From: Asterella californica | Lineage: Eukaryota; Streptophyta; Marchantiopsida; Marchantiales; Aytoniaceae | DNA length: 64,000 nt | Reading direction: 5' to 3' | Assembly: GCA_036924285.1 (NCBI GenBank) | Contig: JAYKYS010000008.1 | Span: 12,323,001-12,387,000 of the forward strand | Part shown: piece after piece, positions 1-10,834 of the stretch | Position numbering within the stretch: position 1 is the first letter of the stretch | Layout of the letters: every line of letters begins with the position of its first letter | Notes under the pieces: generated by a model | What the model was told of the DNA's origin: nothing | What the model saw: only the letters and a program-made list of their open reading frames with translations | Databases searched by the model: none | Program-made: the position numbers and the translations under genes

Positions 1-350
1 ATATCATAGTGACAAAAGTGTACCTAAAGTTGCATACATGTATGTGGTACTCACTTAGTTTCATTCCATAATAGAAATTATTTCGAAGATAAAACATTTT
101 CTCGTTTCTAGATCTGTTCTGGTTTTTGTGTAGCTCAGACTTCTTGTGTCTCAATCATATTAGAAGGTTAACCGGGAAATACTTCCTGATATTATATTAC
201 TAGTAATGGATGAAAGCTTAGGGAAAAGATTAACCTTTGTATATATTTAATTTCGTAGGATATGGACATAGTTATAATAGACAGTGCATGCGGATCAGTC
301 TGAAGCTTTACCAGACACATTTACCACAATTGCACCACTCTTGGACAAGT
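1..350. other. left flank, nothing recognised
   Basis: A+T-rich sequence outside the left terminal repeat of the Mutator-like element. I see no reading frame or RNA gene in it. Confidence 0.5.
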
Positions 351-560
351 CCGCAGCTGTGACACATTTCCGTTAATTAAGTCAGGCAATATACGTGTGA
401 TGAATTCAAGATTCATAGTCGATCATCTCATCTGTAACCGGATTTCGAGCTCATTGCCACAGTCACCGAGCTCTCCATGAACCTGGTTCTGAGCTCATTA
501 CCACGATCACGACCGCAGTCACCGAGCTCTCCACACAGTCAAGGCCGTTCTCCGTCATTT
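351..560 (+). repeat. left terminal inverted repeat of the MULE
   Basis: It matches the reverse complement of the right end with scattered substitutions and small indels. The best conserved blocks are TTCCGTTAATTAAG and the stretch around GATGAATTC. Similarity fades inward among short GAGCTC/CACCGAGCTC motifs, so the inner edge is approximate. Confidence 0.8.
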
Positions 561-598
561 TGACTGAAGGTCGTCTCCATTCATTCTGAATTAGGCAC

Positions 599-672
599 AG
601 TGGTCTCAGGTGTCATCTGGAAGTAAAGAACAATGTCAGTGGTCTCAGATGTCGTCAGGAAGTAAAGAACTA
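599..672 (+). repeat. two-copy tandem repeat next to the left TIR
   Basis: About 36 bp is repeated twice with few changes. Each copy starts CAGTGGTCTCAG and ends GGAAGTAAAGAAC. It lies between the TIR and the RPA-like exon. No function is visible. Confidence 0.7.
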
Positions 673-909
673 CGTGGTCCATAGTAGCACAATGCGCAAT
701 GTGAGACTTCACTTGTGGCAAAACACCGTGCGCTAACATCGATCTTTCGATCTAATCTTCGCTAATACAACTTGATTGCGTTGTGCAGCCGTGATGTTTT
801 GTTCTTCTGCTACAGTTCGCAACTACGCGAGACACAACTTGCAGTACTTGGTTGACTGCTTGGAAACTAATATGTGTTGCTCTTATCAGTTACTAAAAGT
901 TTTTGTTAG

Positions 910-1550
910 CGTATGCGAAAACTGGATTCAGGACATATGACGGATGCGACACATGCAGCAAGAAATTGTCTGGGTTGTTTTGTTTGAAATGTAGAAATGA
1001 GCACGTGTCTTTGAAAAAATGTTTCAGATTGCAGCTTCTGGTAGCGGACGAGAGTGCCAATGCGTGGATCATAGCATGGGAAGCTGGGAGGGATTTTCTA
1101 GGCGTAAGCGCCTCAGCTTATAGTCTACTGGAACTACGCGGAGAAGATAATGTTCAGATGGATCATATCATTGGTCAGGAGTGGTACTGTCACTTTACAG
1201 TTGTGAAGAGTAAAGTCATTGGCAAAAAATACATTCGGATCGATCAGACACAACCATGTGGAAAACGATAGTTATTTAGTGTCTCTTCGGCTCTTCCAGT
1301 GTTAGAACGAGACGTGTCTACTACTCAATTTCTCACCTCTACCCAGTGTCTGTTATCCAACAGACACTGGGACAAACATCACACGAAGCTAGACATCGAC
1401 TCTCGTGCAGACGAGAGACATCAAGTAGCTCATTCTCATGCCACTGATGATTATAAGAGTGATTTTTTCGTTGGATTCTCAATGAGATCTTTGACCGTGT
1501 TGTTATCAATGGTTATGTTCGCATTTGCTATGTTGAAATGGTGGCGCTGA
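910..1550 (+). pseudogene. RPA1 C-terminal OB-fold-like exon with a hydrophobic tail, one stop
   Basis: The frame opens after a likely 3' splice site (TTTTTGTTAG, ending 909). The first 120 residues follow the pattern of the replication protein A large-subunit C-terminal domain, an OB-fold that binds single-stranded DNA. There is a TYDGC start, a zinc site C-x2-C-x8-C-x2-C (CDTCSKKLSGLFCLKC), then the strand motifs LQLLVADESANAW and FLGVSA. RPA1 zinc loops are usually longer. A TAG at 1269-1271 interrupts the frame. Read past it, the same frame continues about 90 residues to a hydrophobic segment (LTVLLSMVMFAFAML) just before the end, like a tail anchor. Upstream exons were not found. It may be a captured host gene piece or a protein of the element. 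The domain call is fairly secure; the gene model is not. Confidence 0.55.
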
Positions 1551-1791
1551 TCAATTCTTTGATCACTATGAATATGGATTGTCTTTATGTAGTTCTCATG
1601 TATGGAACGGAGTATTTCTGTGGACCATCATGATGGACTGTCATATGCGTTTGACAGTCCAAATGTACTGCTTACATTTTTAAGTGAATGAATAGAGGTC
1701 GTTCTTTTGATGATAGTCTTCACTAGTGTATATATTCTTTGAAAGAATCGATGCTTTCTGTGCAAAGATCGCAGTACGCAGTACCTTGCCA

Positions 1792-2097
1792 TCATAAACG
1801 ATCGACTCCTGACTTTGGTAGATGACTTTTGGTTGGAAACACCACCATCATGCCTGCAATTATGAGTAGAAAGCTATGCTTGAAGCCAAACTGCGCCTCC
1901 ACATAGTCAGAAATTGTCTGAGTCTGATTGTTGGCTAGCGATACGACCAGGTTAATATTTTCTTCCATCAAATCTTCATATTGAGAGACAACGAGCCCAG
2001 ACAGCGTCCAAGCCACAAGACATGCCCAATAGTACCAGATCCAAACACCGTCTGTACGCAAAGAGTAGAATATAACTTCATCAGACCCCATAAGCAC
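1792..2097 (-). CDS. unassigned ORF with two hydrophobic segments
   Basis: About 100 codons on the minus strand inside the MULE. Two hydrophobic stretches (around WYYWACLVAWTLSGLVV and HSFLLIIAGMMVVF) flank a polar loop, as in a small membrane protein or an exon of one. I do not recognise the family. It faces the RPA-like ORF tail to tail. It could be chance. Confidence 0.2.
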   Translation of the reverse strand: MLMGSDEVIFYSLRTDGVWIWYYWACLVAWTLSGLVVSQYEDLMEENINLVVSLANNQTQTISDYVEAQFGFKHSFLLIIAGMMVVFPTKSHLPKSGVDRL

Positions 2098-2743
2098 TTA
2101 AGATCTGGTAGAAAGTTGACGATGATACGTCTTGACCGTAAGCTTGCAACCACACGGAGATCAGAAATCACAGAGCACAAATTAATACAGTTCCAAAAGA
2201 ATAGTTCTTCTCAGAGTGATACGCTTACCGTCCTAGAGTGATACGCTTATCTTGGAGTGCCTCTGTTGTGTTCGAGGTCCTAAGGCAGCACTTGCAACAA
2301 AACCTTCAGAAATGAGACATGTTCTCGGTACTTGCAATAGAACCTCCAAAAATGAGATCTGTCGAGAACGGCCAATGTATCTAAGGAACTCTAGTTAGTC
2401 ATCTTCTCTTCATTGTCGTATCTGTTGTAATTCCGTCTCTCTGTGTATCAGTTACTGATATGCATGGTAGACCAATGTCTCAAGACTGCTGTCTAACTCC
2501 CTTACGAGAAGGTGTTCAAACACAGATTTCGTCATGAATCAGAAAACAACACACTTTATTAACAAAGGATTAACATGATTTGATTTTATTCATAAACTCG
2601 GTCGCTTGAAGGACCCTAGAAAAGCAGATCTCCATCCCTCAAGAGCACATTCTCGTGCGAAGTATCTCTTCCCGATTAGGATACTCAGGAAACCAATCAT
2701 CTATTCGGACGTATCTCACGAACGGTGGTAACATCATAGAACC

Positions 2744-3206
2744 TTAGGGAATAACAAAGGCTACGCGGATTAAGTCAAAAGTCAACTTCAGTTCTCTATT
2801 TCCAATTCTGACCACTCGTGTTTCTGCATTATAAGATTGGATGAAAGCAGCACATAGTCTAATATGACAAAAACAAACACTACAATCAGTATAAATATTT
2901 ATTCTCAAAGACAAAGCAAGACCAATCATGAACTTGACGTAGGTTACTGTAACTAAGCTTGCTAAGATTACTGTAAATGAGAGAACGAATACTTAAGTTA
3001 GGACGAGCAAATTTGAAAGAGAAAGCAATCAATAATCCCAGCTTCTCTAGCGCGTCCTCGTCTATTTTGTTCAAGGCTTGACTGATAGCTTCTTTATCCA
3101 TCCATTGCCAGATGATACGTCGATGTAAATCGTGTTGGGACGAAAATGTGATTAAAAAAGGTCCTTCTTCTCGTAGTGCCATGTTTGTACCTTGTTCACT
3201 GCACAT
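2744..3206 (-). other. unassigned minus-strand ORF pieces inside the MULE
   Basis: Two overlapping minus-strand frames (2886-3206 and 2744-2929). The first contains GPFLITFSSQHDLHRRI followed by an amphipathic WQWMDKEAISQALN segment. The second ends with VRIGNRELKLTFDLIRVAF, the rhythm seen in plant retroelement-associated globular domains (a basic RGRE/GNRE motif, then a 'T-x2-LI-x3-F' helix). This is suggestive only; the two may be one frameshifted protein. Confidence 0.2.
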
Positions 3207-3442
3207 TCATGCAAGAGTGACCTTCACAACTATTGAAGCGAGCTTCACAATTACTCGAAGATAAAGTACTTTGATAAGAAAAAAGAAGGAAAGTCACAAT
3301 CGAAGATCAAACAGCAAAAAGTATTCGCAACTCCAAGTGCTCGATCGCTGCCCGAGGGATAAATCGATATGCAAAGTGAATCTTCCGACCTCGCGTTCAG
3401 TGCGCAGGGTGCGCCAGTGTAAATCGCAGTCAGTGCACAAAA

Positions 3443-3623
3443 GCGCGTTCAGTGTGACGGTGTAAGATCATCTTAAACTTGACTTGTGCGCAGAAGCACG
3501 TTCAGTGCGATGGTGTTCGATCGTCTTAAACTTGACGTGTGCACGGAAGCGCATTCAGTGCGACGGTGTCGATCATCCTAAACTTGACGTGTGCGTAGAA
3601 GCGCGTTCAGTGCGACGATGTTA
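3443..3623 (+). repeat. 53-bp tandem repeat, about 3.4 copies
   Basis: Copies begin at about 3443, 3496, 3549 and 3601. Each starts with GCGCGTTCAGTG (or one change from it) and contains TCTTAAACTTGAC or TCCTAAACTTGAC. It lies in the non-coding middle of the MULE, between the ORF pieces and the transposase. No hairpin or coding meaning was seen. Confidence 0.8.
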
Positions 3624-4299
3624 CGTGCTAATGAGTTATGGCAAAGAGATGATAGGGGTTGCCTTGCGCAGAATTAATTTTCTGCTTATTTTAAGTAGAC
3701 TGATCCACCCCGAAAGTTCAGAGAGACGGGGTGGAAAGTTCAGAGAGACGGAGCAGAGTGATTATCCTCCACTTCAATGATGATAGATATCACAGAATAG
3801 TCACTGAGGAGGGTGATTTTTGCTTTACATCAAAGTGACAGTGCAAACGGACTTGGCCGTTCAGAGAGAACAAAGCTGTATGGGATCTCCGTTACCTCGT
3901 GAGGCTTACCAGACATTACTATACGACTGTCACGGGAATTTGGAGAGTGTCTATCTAGCTCAGCTGGACAGCCCATCACCGAAACACATAAGCAATTTGT
4001 AGCTTCAGCAAGCATCTTCTAGCATTTTAGAATCACCTTCTAGCATGCTGGCAAAAAAGCACATTAAATATTTAGAGATCAGTCACAAATTAGAGTCATC
4101 CTCCTGGGAGTTGAAACCAGGCAGGCCAAATCGGCCTGGTCCTACAGGATGTCCTACACAAAACAAAACAATAATCACAAGCCTAAAAACAAAAAGATGT
4201 TAAAAAAATTAACGCAAATACAATGAGAGACCAATAGATGCCCATGTAAGTTATTGTCCTCGAGATCGCAAAACAGGTATACAATGACAGACTTTTTTC

Positions 4300-5819
4300 T
4301 CAAGGATGGAACGTCCTGTCAAGTGACTTCAAAAAAAGAGAGTTGTCATGTTCACGATTGCAAAGCGTTATGAGAAAGTCAAGAATCTCTTGACATCGCT
4401 TGACCAGATTCGATCCTTCAGTGTCTTCAGATGCTCCTTGCCAGCGTACATGTGCATCGTCTGCATCGTCTATAAAATCAAAGTGAGTAGGACAATTTGA
4501 CATTTTTTCATTCACATATACATGACGTGGTTCGAACCATGGGTTCAGATCATATGGCACAGCTTCTCTGTTGAAAAAACTCTCCGAGCTGGTGAAAACA
4601 TACCGTGGGTACGTGCAACATCGGAACGTAGACGAGTACACAGGTTGTATCGCAGACTTCTCAGCATAAGCTCTCACCAAATGCTTGCATAACAAGTATG
4701 GGTTACTCAAAAATGAGTAGCAAGAGCATATCCATCTCTCGGAGTCTGTGAAGTGACTATCCGGAGGAGAGACATCTTTACTCAGATATTTGCATCAAGT
4801 GACACGAAATTGTTCCCACCAGCTCGAAAATAAACGTCCGTGAATGATTTGGTGTAGCGACATTTGCATATCTGCCACAAGACTTTCACAGATGATTAGC
4901 TCAACTTATCTAAACGAGGACGGTTAAGGACATATTTGTAATCATGCTTCAATTTTCTCCAATGACTCTCGATAATGTTCGTAGTATGCGACAAGCAAAG
5001 GAGAGTTTCGATGCTCTCCTGAAAATTTCTCATTTTTCTGGACTATATCACTCTCGTCGGAGATATATCCACAAAAGAAAAGGTTCGAACTCTTACAAAA
5101 CTCATAAGTCTCAAACAGCCATAGAGTGTAATACATTGGGAGTACAAAATTTCCCTTCAGAAGATGGTATAAGTGAATGCAAGTTGAAATGTTTAGTGAT
5201 CATGTCAACAACAACCTTTCGTTGTTGGGCATTACACAACTGATCATCAACTCCCACACTGTCTGGAAACCAATTTACATCAATAAAAGAGAAAGTATTA
5301 CTTGACTCCACATTGTTGTATGATCCAGTGGTTCGACCAGTACACATATATCGAACTTCGACCGCTGATTGAGCATGCTTCAAACAAAGCTGAACATACA
5401 TAGCAATAAAGACAGAGCATAATGCTGAAATCTGACAAATGTCTTTGTTGGTGAGTGCAAACACTGGACGTAGTCCTCTACCTCTTAATCTCTCGAACCA
5501 CGTCACAAGAACCGCCTTTCTATATTGCTCCGTCGCTGATTTGGAACTCTTCTTTGCATCACCCTGCTTCAAGTAGAACATGTACGATAGGGGCATTACC
5601 AAAACCTCCAAAGTTTGCAGCAATAACGAACAGCTCAAAACGCATCGAGTTAGTTTTGAAAGTACTATTGATAATAATTTCTCTGACACTACCTATATTC
5701 TCACAAAAAGGTGTGCATATTGGGAAAGCAATATACTCATCAGTCTGTTGGTACAACACCTCAACAAAGCCTTTTTGAGCTAAAGCTTCGTTGCGTATCA
5801 ACAAAGATGCCGACTTCAC
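4300..5819 (-). pseudogene. MULE transposase, catalytic and SWIM regions, frameshifted
   Basis: Read on the minus strand in order: a start region with STFKTN and MRFELFVIAANF; after a frameshift near 5600, MPLSYMFYL, then LRGRGLRPVFALTNKD and QLCLKHAQSAVEVR (the helix with the LCLxH motif). Next come a region ending FLT/FCTPNVLHS, ETYEFCKSSNL and a long linker. At the C-terminus is a SWIM zinc finger C-x-C-x10-C-x-H (CSCYSFLSNPYLLCKH, about 4684-4728). This is the standard MULE order. Stops and frame changes break it at about 5600, 5130 and 4790. The two aspartates expected in IDSTFKTN and TDKD are both Asn here, so the enzyme would be inactive even if the frame were open. Confidence 0.75.
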
Positions 5820-6147
5820 TTGATCATTTATATCGTGGAGATATTGTCTAGACTGTACTTCATCGATCCAAAAATTTACCTACGTCCGAGTTATACTCAA
5901 AGGACTAATTAATCCTTTTTCACATAATATATTACACCTCAGGCTTCCGGAGATTCAATCCGGATATTGACACAAAAAATGTGACAGCAGCAGTAGGAAA
6001 ACAATGCAGCTTATGCGTCGGCTTCTCATGTGACAGCAAATGTTGACACGTTAAATACATAAGCTTCTATTGTACGCCCACCGTAACTCGTAAAGTTCCA
6101 TTGCACTCAGATCGATCTATCTTTCGCTTCTTCTCTGGTTGTCTCAT

Positions 6148-6702
6148 CTAAGATGTAGATCCTTCATCCTTATCTCTGAACTTTGTCATGTCAGATCGTG
6201 AGATACACCATAATGTCGTCTTTAAGATCGAATAGTCAACACAGATCACAGAAACATGCGGATTACATACTTCCCAATAGTATCCAGAGGCTACCTCCAT
6301 ATTCGGGATGATGCTTGTCTTCAGCCAAGATGTCAAACACACAGACAAGTTACTGGAGTTCAAAGTCTGCAACTCATGCATGCTACTCTCATCTGAAAGG
6401 TGGACTTTCAGTCAGAAAAATACAAACCCTTCTTTGTCATCCTCATCCGCGAAACACTCTTGCACAACATGAATCAACTCTGAATGGTCACACTCCACGG
6501 TCACTACGAAAGCGTTGTCATCATCATTCTCATTCTCCATAGCTACCTCGCACGTAATACCGAAGTTTGCTATGTTATAACACTGGTTACACTGCTTGAA
6601 CACATCTAAGTCAAGAGGGTTATGTCCCTTGTGGGCACGCATGAATGCGCTGATTGACAACGTTCGATTGCATCGATTGCAGTAAACCATCTCCATGATC
6701 AA
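6148..6702 (-). pseudogene. N-terminal part of the MULE transposase, with zinc-ribbon motif
   Basis: The 6412-6702 frame starts near MVYCNRCNRTLSISAFM and has a second pair (QCNQC), giving C-x2-C ... C-x2-C as in the small zinc ribbons that precede some SWIM-type MULE transposases. Next, 6148-6381 in another frame includes LKTTLWCISRSDMTKFRDKD, placed where such proteins have a DNA-binding CxxS/D-rich region. It lies directly upstream, on the same strand, of the catalytic part, so I read it as the same broken gene. Exact joins are unknown. Confidence 0.45.
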
Positions 6703-6784
6703 GCACTCGAAAGCATGAAGACCAGACGACTATGCTCTGACACCACTACGAGCCACAACGAGGAAGACACTGCGAGATATAGAA

Positions 6785-7068
6785 ATGCCGAAGCAGGTCC
6801 ATCAGACTTATCTCTACGCAGATGATCCAGCGGAATTCAAGAACAGCGAATTTCTGCCAAATTCAGCGAGTTCTCAAGAAATTTCAGCAATCAGTCACGA
6901 GGACGCGAGGACACTCAAGAAATGTTCGTGAAACGTCGAACGTGAAACACCGGAGCAGGTCCAGCACACAGATGATCCAGATTCTCAAGAAATCTCAGCA
7001 ATCAGTTGCGAGGACGCGAGGACTCAAGAAATGTTCAATGAACACGAAACGTCGAACGTGCAACACAA
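6785..7068 (+). repeat. two-copy direct repeat near the right TIR
   Basis: About 120 bp appears twice. Each copy carries GAGCAGGTCCA (first copy GAAGCAGGTCCA), CAGATGATCCAG, TTCTCAAGAAAT, TCAGCAATCAGT, GAGGACGCGAGGAC and AAACGTCGAACGTG. The copies differ by insertions. It occupies the segment between the transposase start and the right TIR, so it may be subterminal repeat or promoter sequence of the MULE. Confidence 0.65.
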
Positions 7069-7189
7069 GTTGCTATGTTAACGAACACAAGCCCGCATGT
7101 CGTCTCCAACTGTAACATGGTAACATGGCGCCTCCAGGCGTCTTCAATGCCGTCGTCCCAGTACAAGACTTCACGAACGGCGAACGGGC

Positions 7190-7414
7190 GACGGACGGAC
7201 GAATCTGCAAACCTTGACTACACTCAATGGACTGTGACATTGACTGCACTCAGAGGACCGTGTCCGTGATCGCAGTTCAGAACTCGGAGACTGCGGTAAT
7301 GAGCTCGGAACCCGGTTATAGATGAGTCGATCGACGACGAATCTCGAATTCATCACTAATCAATTCCCACGTATATTGCATTACTTAATTAACGGAACAG
7401 TGCCACAGCTACGG
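7190..7414 (-). repeat. right terminal inverted repeat of the MULE
   Basis: Inverted counterpart of the left repeat. The outer end reads CACAGCTACGG on the plus strand. The inner edge is approximate because similarity decays. Confidence 0.8.
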
Positions 7415-8040
7415 GCTTGGGTATGACTACTCTCCAGGTTTTGAAATATCATTAATGGCCTTTCCGGACATTGGTGATCATGACTAAACAAGTACAAACA
7501 GCCCAAGTAGTAAGTGCCACATCCATGCTGCAGCGTTCAGATCTGGGTTGATTTTCTGAGTATAGGTAGTTACAGGAAAATCTGCACTGAGTTTCGAATG
7601 CTGTTAATTTTCCCGGGTGTGAATACTGTTGTTACTTCTGGCCACTGGAGGTGGCTCCACTTATGGGCGCCACCTGGATGTCCATCCACACGCGCAGTCT
7701 TACAAGCGGGTCGGAAGCGGTTCCCCGATGTTATTACTGGCGCCTCCTTGAATTGTTCCATGCATGGGATCTGTTTTATCTCCGAATGATAAACGGCTTT
7801 CTGATCGACTCGAGCAACATCGACGACGAATACCCATTGTTCAGATCTTACCGAGGCTTGTGAATTGGTCACTTGTCACGTCCCTGGAAAGATACTCGTC
7901 TCATGCATGCCACGTGACGAGCTGGGAACTCTGGTAACCGGGCAGCTGCTCGTTTCTTCTGCCAAGTGTGCAGAGGATTTGAAACATTATCTCAAGGATT
8001 TGGAGGTCAGCGATCGTCTACCATTTCCGTAATGCTAGCT
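7415..8040. other. intergenic sequence right of the MULE
   Basis: Host-like, mixed composition. Short frames on both strands show no family signature. It probably contains the upstream region of the next gene. Confidence 0.4.
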
Positions 8041-8049
8041 CATATAAAG
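8041..8049 (+). promoter_or_regulatory. TATA-like box for the lumen-protein gene
   Basis: CATATAAAG lies about 90 bp upstream of the ATG at 8139, a plausible TATA position for a short 5' leader. This is from sequence only. Confidence 0.35.
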
Positions 8050-8138
8050 CACAGGAATCAGAGCGTTGGAAGGAAATCAAGCAGCTCAAACTGGGACAGG
8101 AGATTCACATTTGTTCGTAGGCGAAGACAAGGAAGAAG

Positions 8139-8803
8139 ATGGCAAGTCTGAACACTCTGTTGGACTATGGTAGGATGACATCTCTGCAGTTGATGAGAGG
8201 GTCTAAAGTTCCAACTCTTGGACGATCACAGTGCAGTAAGGCTCGAACGAGGCAAGTTGTTGTCGTGTCTGCCGCGCCGATTGACAAGCAGAGGGTAAGC
8301 AGTGGTCCTGTGTTTAGCTCGTCCTAACACGTTTATTTAGGTTCTCATTCATCGATTGCTGTCGTAGCTGCCCCTTTCCAGATATTTGGTCTTTCGTTTC
8401 TGCTTTCCAGTAGACCGATGGTCGAGTTTCTTTCTCTCGGTTCTAATACGAGGCAGAATTCGGAACCCCGTGCATCTGTCTCCCATTCAAGACATTTTCC
8501 TTCCGGCACTTCTAGAAGCTCAGCGAGCAACAAACACCTAACTGGCTAAACTGAAGAACATGGGATTGATTGTGCATGCAGGAGGTGGAGCCTGAAACTT
8601 CAGGCAGACGTGCAATTCTCTTGAGCACGCTCATGGTGGCGGGAAGCTTGCTGCACATTGGCCGATCTGAAGCAGCCATCCAGAAGATTGAAGGAAGAGA
8701 GCGTGAGACACAAGAAGCCGTCACGAGGGGTGTCAGAGAGCCGTCAACCCTCAGCGCTGCTAAGAGCAATAGGGTGCAGGAAGCAGCCAAGACCAACACC
8801 CAG
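8139..8803 (+). CDS. putative thylakoid-lumen protein, 5' exons (partial)
   Basis: Exon 1 is 8139-8294 and exon 2 is 8582-8803, both phase 0. The 287-bp intron has a GTAAGC donor, CTAAC-type branch candidates and a TGCATGCAG acceptor. Exon 1 (52 residues) begins MASLNTLL and is Ser/Thr/Arg-rich with no acids until late, ending in VVVVSAA: a chloroplast transit peptide. Exon 2 supplies a second signal: twin arginines at residues 61-62, a hydrophobic stretch 63-78, then SEAA at 81-84. That is a Tat-type thylakoid transfer signal with its processing site. The mature start (IQKIEGRERETQEAV) is a charged helix. A GT donor follows KTNTQ at 8804. A further phase-0 exon could start at 8882 but is not convincing. 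The family is not recognised; small lumenal photosystem subunits are candidates. Confidence 0.55.
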
Positions 8804-10830
8804 GTATCATCATCTCCCTTCCATTATCGACCCCATAGTTAGTATCTTAGCGGTGGGAAAGCCCGGTAGACATGATTGCAGTTGAGACGAAAGCTATATG
8901 TTGCCAAGTGGAACACGGATGCGATATATTTAAGGTGCGCCTTCTATGGCCAGCGGGACCGTAGGTGGAACATTCCCTACAGGACTGATCATGACTGGTC
9001 GAGCTATGACACTCCGAGATACAAGCATACCGACCAAGAAGTTTCCCACTCGGTCAGTTTTCACGTTAGCTACTCTTATAATTACGGCACAGTAGCAGCT
9101 GCGTGGTTGGCTGCGCACCAGTAAGGCGGGCTCGGAGGAGCATGAGACACAATCTTATGGAAATCTTTGACACAAACGGCCGATCGTTTATTCAGTTCAA
9201 CGTCTGAACCATTTAAGGATGTCACTACCGACTGTTACTTAGTTGGTCGGTATGTCTGTCTGACGGCTGTTGTGGTTTATATGTGTACAGGCATCGGGAG
9301 GGTTAATTCTAGGAGCTCCAAAAGATACTCCACGCGGGGCGTACAGATCCTCGCAAACCAGCGACGAAAGCACCAGCGAGCCGGGAGTAACCAAGATCTC
9401 GTCACCCACCAACATTCTCAGAAAGCGAGCTCTAGATGGTAGTTGATGAGCTCGGTAGCAGCCGTGCATTTGAAACTCTATTTGACGACATTCCTATGTA
9501 TTGTATCTTTACGTGACTTCCTGCATGGAAGAGTCTGGAAATAGAAGCTAAGTATCACGCAGAATGACCAGGACGGTCAGGAGGCAGCCACTTTACTTCG
9601 TCTGTAGGGGCTGCCCATCAAGCCAAGTTTGTTCATTATGTTCACCGCTATGTCCAATCATGAACATCTTGCTGTACGAAATCTTCACCGGCCACTCCAC
9701 CTCCTAAAGAAGATTTGGAATTTAAAATCAGTTGGTCTTGAATTGTCATAGTTTCCCTTGGATACCTCGTCTGTCAGCCTTTCTTGTTGCATCACCTTTT
9801 CATCGATCCAGTACAGTTTGTGTAGTACGGCACAATCATTCACTTGTGAGCTTATACTTCAACCATCCATGTCATCGTGACTAGAGACTTGAAGTGTGCC
9901 ATGGAGTTTCTCTAGTAAAGAAATACTTTGCTCTGCTTATCAGACCGTTGGAGCAACTCCATGCAGAAGATTACGTCATTCTGTTGCAGTTAGCAGTTCA
10001 ACTGCCAGTTTCGGTAGGACATCACTGGATTATTTATATCCTTGCTCGAAAATGGCAAGTTTACCCACTGTGGTTGGTAAGTGCGTCGGACAAGTGATTG
10101 CTACCGAACTGAAAAGTTTTCTTTCTGTGAAAAGCGTGGGACCATTAACAGCTCGAATCTCATGCGGTAATTTTCAGACTTCGGGGGTATACAAAGTCTA
10201 CCAGTTCCTCTGCCTCAACCTCCGCATTAAATCTTCAGTGTGTTGGCAGTTCTGGCAAAGTTCAGTTAATGGGGTATTCTTTTGAGCGTTTCAGCTCCTT
10301 TGACGAAAGCCTGAAACGTTCGAAGATTGACGTCATAAATTACTTCCACTGGTAGGTACGAGAAGGTCAAGCAGCCGTCAACATAATCCATCTCACGCCG
10401 ACCAACGGAGAGAAACAGCGGAAGTCAATATAGATTCTCCGCGTATGTCAGTCTCAAGTCTTCTCCATTGTTGATTCCCATCAGATTCTCCAGTGAGAGA
10501 AGAATATTCAAACCCAAAGCGTGAGCCGTCTTGACTTGAAACAATTTTTTCGTCCATAAAGTGGGCTCGGCTGACTACCATCTCCCCTCACAAGGAAAAC
10601 AGTTATACAGACAGAATTCAGATATTTGATTATATCTATTCTACTTGTAGATTGCAGTGACAAACCTCTAAATGTTCGGCACAGTTACATATTTCAACCA
10701 GGAAAAGGGTGGTTCTGTATAATTCTGCTGTCCCCACTGAGGCTCATCATGACGTGTAACATGTTGACTCCTGCATGAGTCCATGCTCTGTTAGCTCAAT
10801 AACCAGAGCTGATGTGACATCAGGAGAAAG
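8804..10830. other. intron or intergenic sequence, no firm gene
   Basis: It may hold further exons of the lumen-protein gene: open stretches occur at about 8882-9120 and 9290-9440 after good acceptors (ATTGCAG, GTGTACAG). A plus-strand frame at 9896-10285 has no recognisable domain. Nothing else can be supported. Confidence 0.3.
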
Positions 10831-10834
10831 AACA

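Larger units (their letters stand above)
351..7414 (-). mobile_element. Mutator-like DNA transposon (MULE), degraded
   Basis: The two ends are inverted copies. The left reads inward from CCGCAGCTGTG and the right from CCGTAGCTGTG; both continue through TTCCGTTAATTAAG, GCAATATACGTG and GATGAATTC into GAGCTCATT-rich sequence. Between them, on the minus strand, lie pieces of a MULE transposase with a SWIM zinc finger. Long terminal inverted repeats with a SWIM-bearing transposase are the normal MULE arrangement. No clean 9-bp target duplication is visible: the flanks share only an imperfect 8-bp match (CTTGGACA left, CTTGGGTA right). The element also holds a plus-strand RPA-like ORF, two unassigned minus-strand ORF regions and tandem repeats. 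Boundaries are good to about 10 bp. Confidence 0.8.

Noticed and set aside
4110..4150. Palindrome around AGGCCAAATCGGCCT inside the MULE
   Set aside because: The stem is short and imperfect, without a run of T or a partner elsewhere.
335..7425. An 8-bp target duplication around the MULE (CTTGGACA / CTTGGGTA)
   Set aside because: Only 6 of 8 bases agree and MULEs make 9-bp duplications, so it may be chance.
8582..8803. Photosystem I subunit N (PsaN) as identity of the lumen protein
   Set aside because: Only a KTN motif and lumen targeting agree; the Cys-rich C-terminus expected of PsaN was not found.
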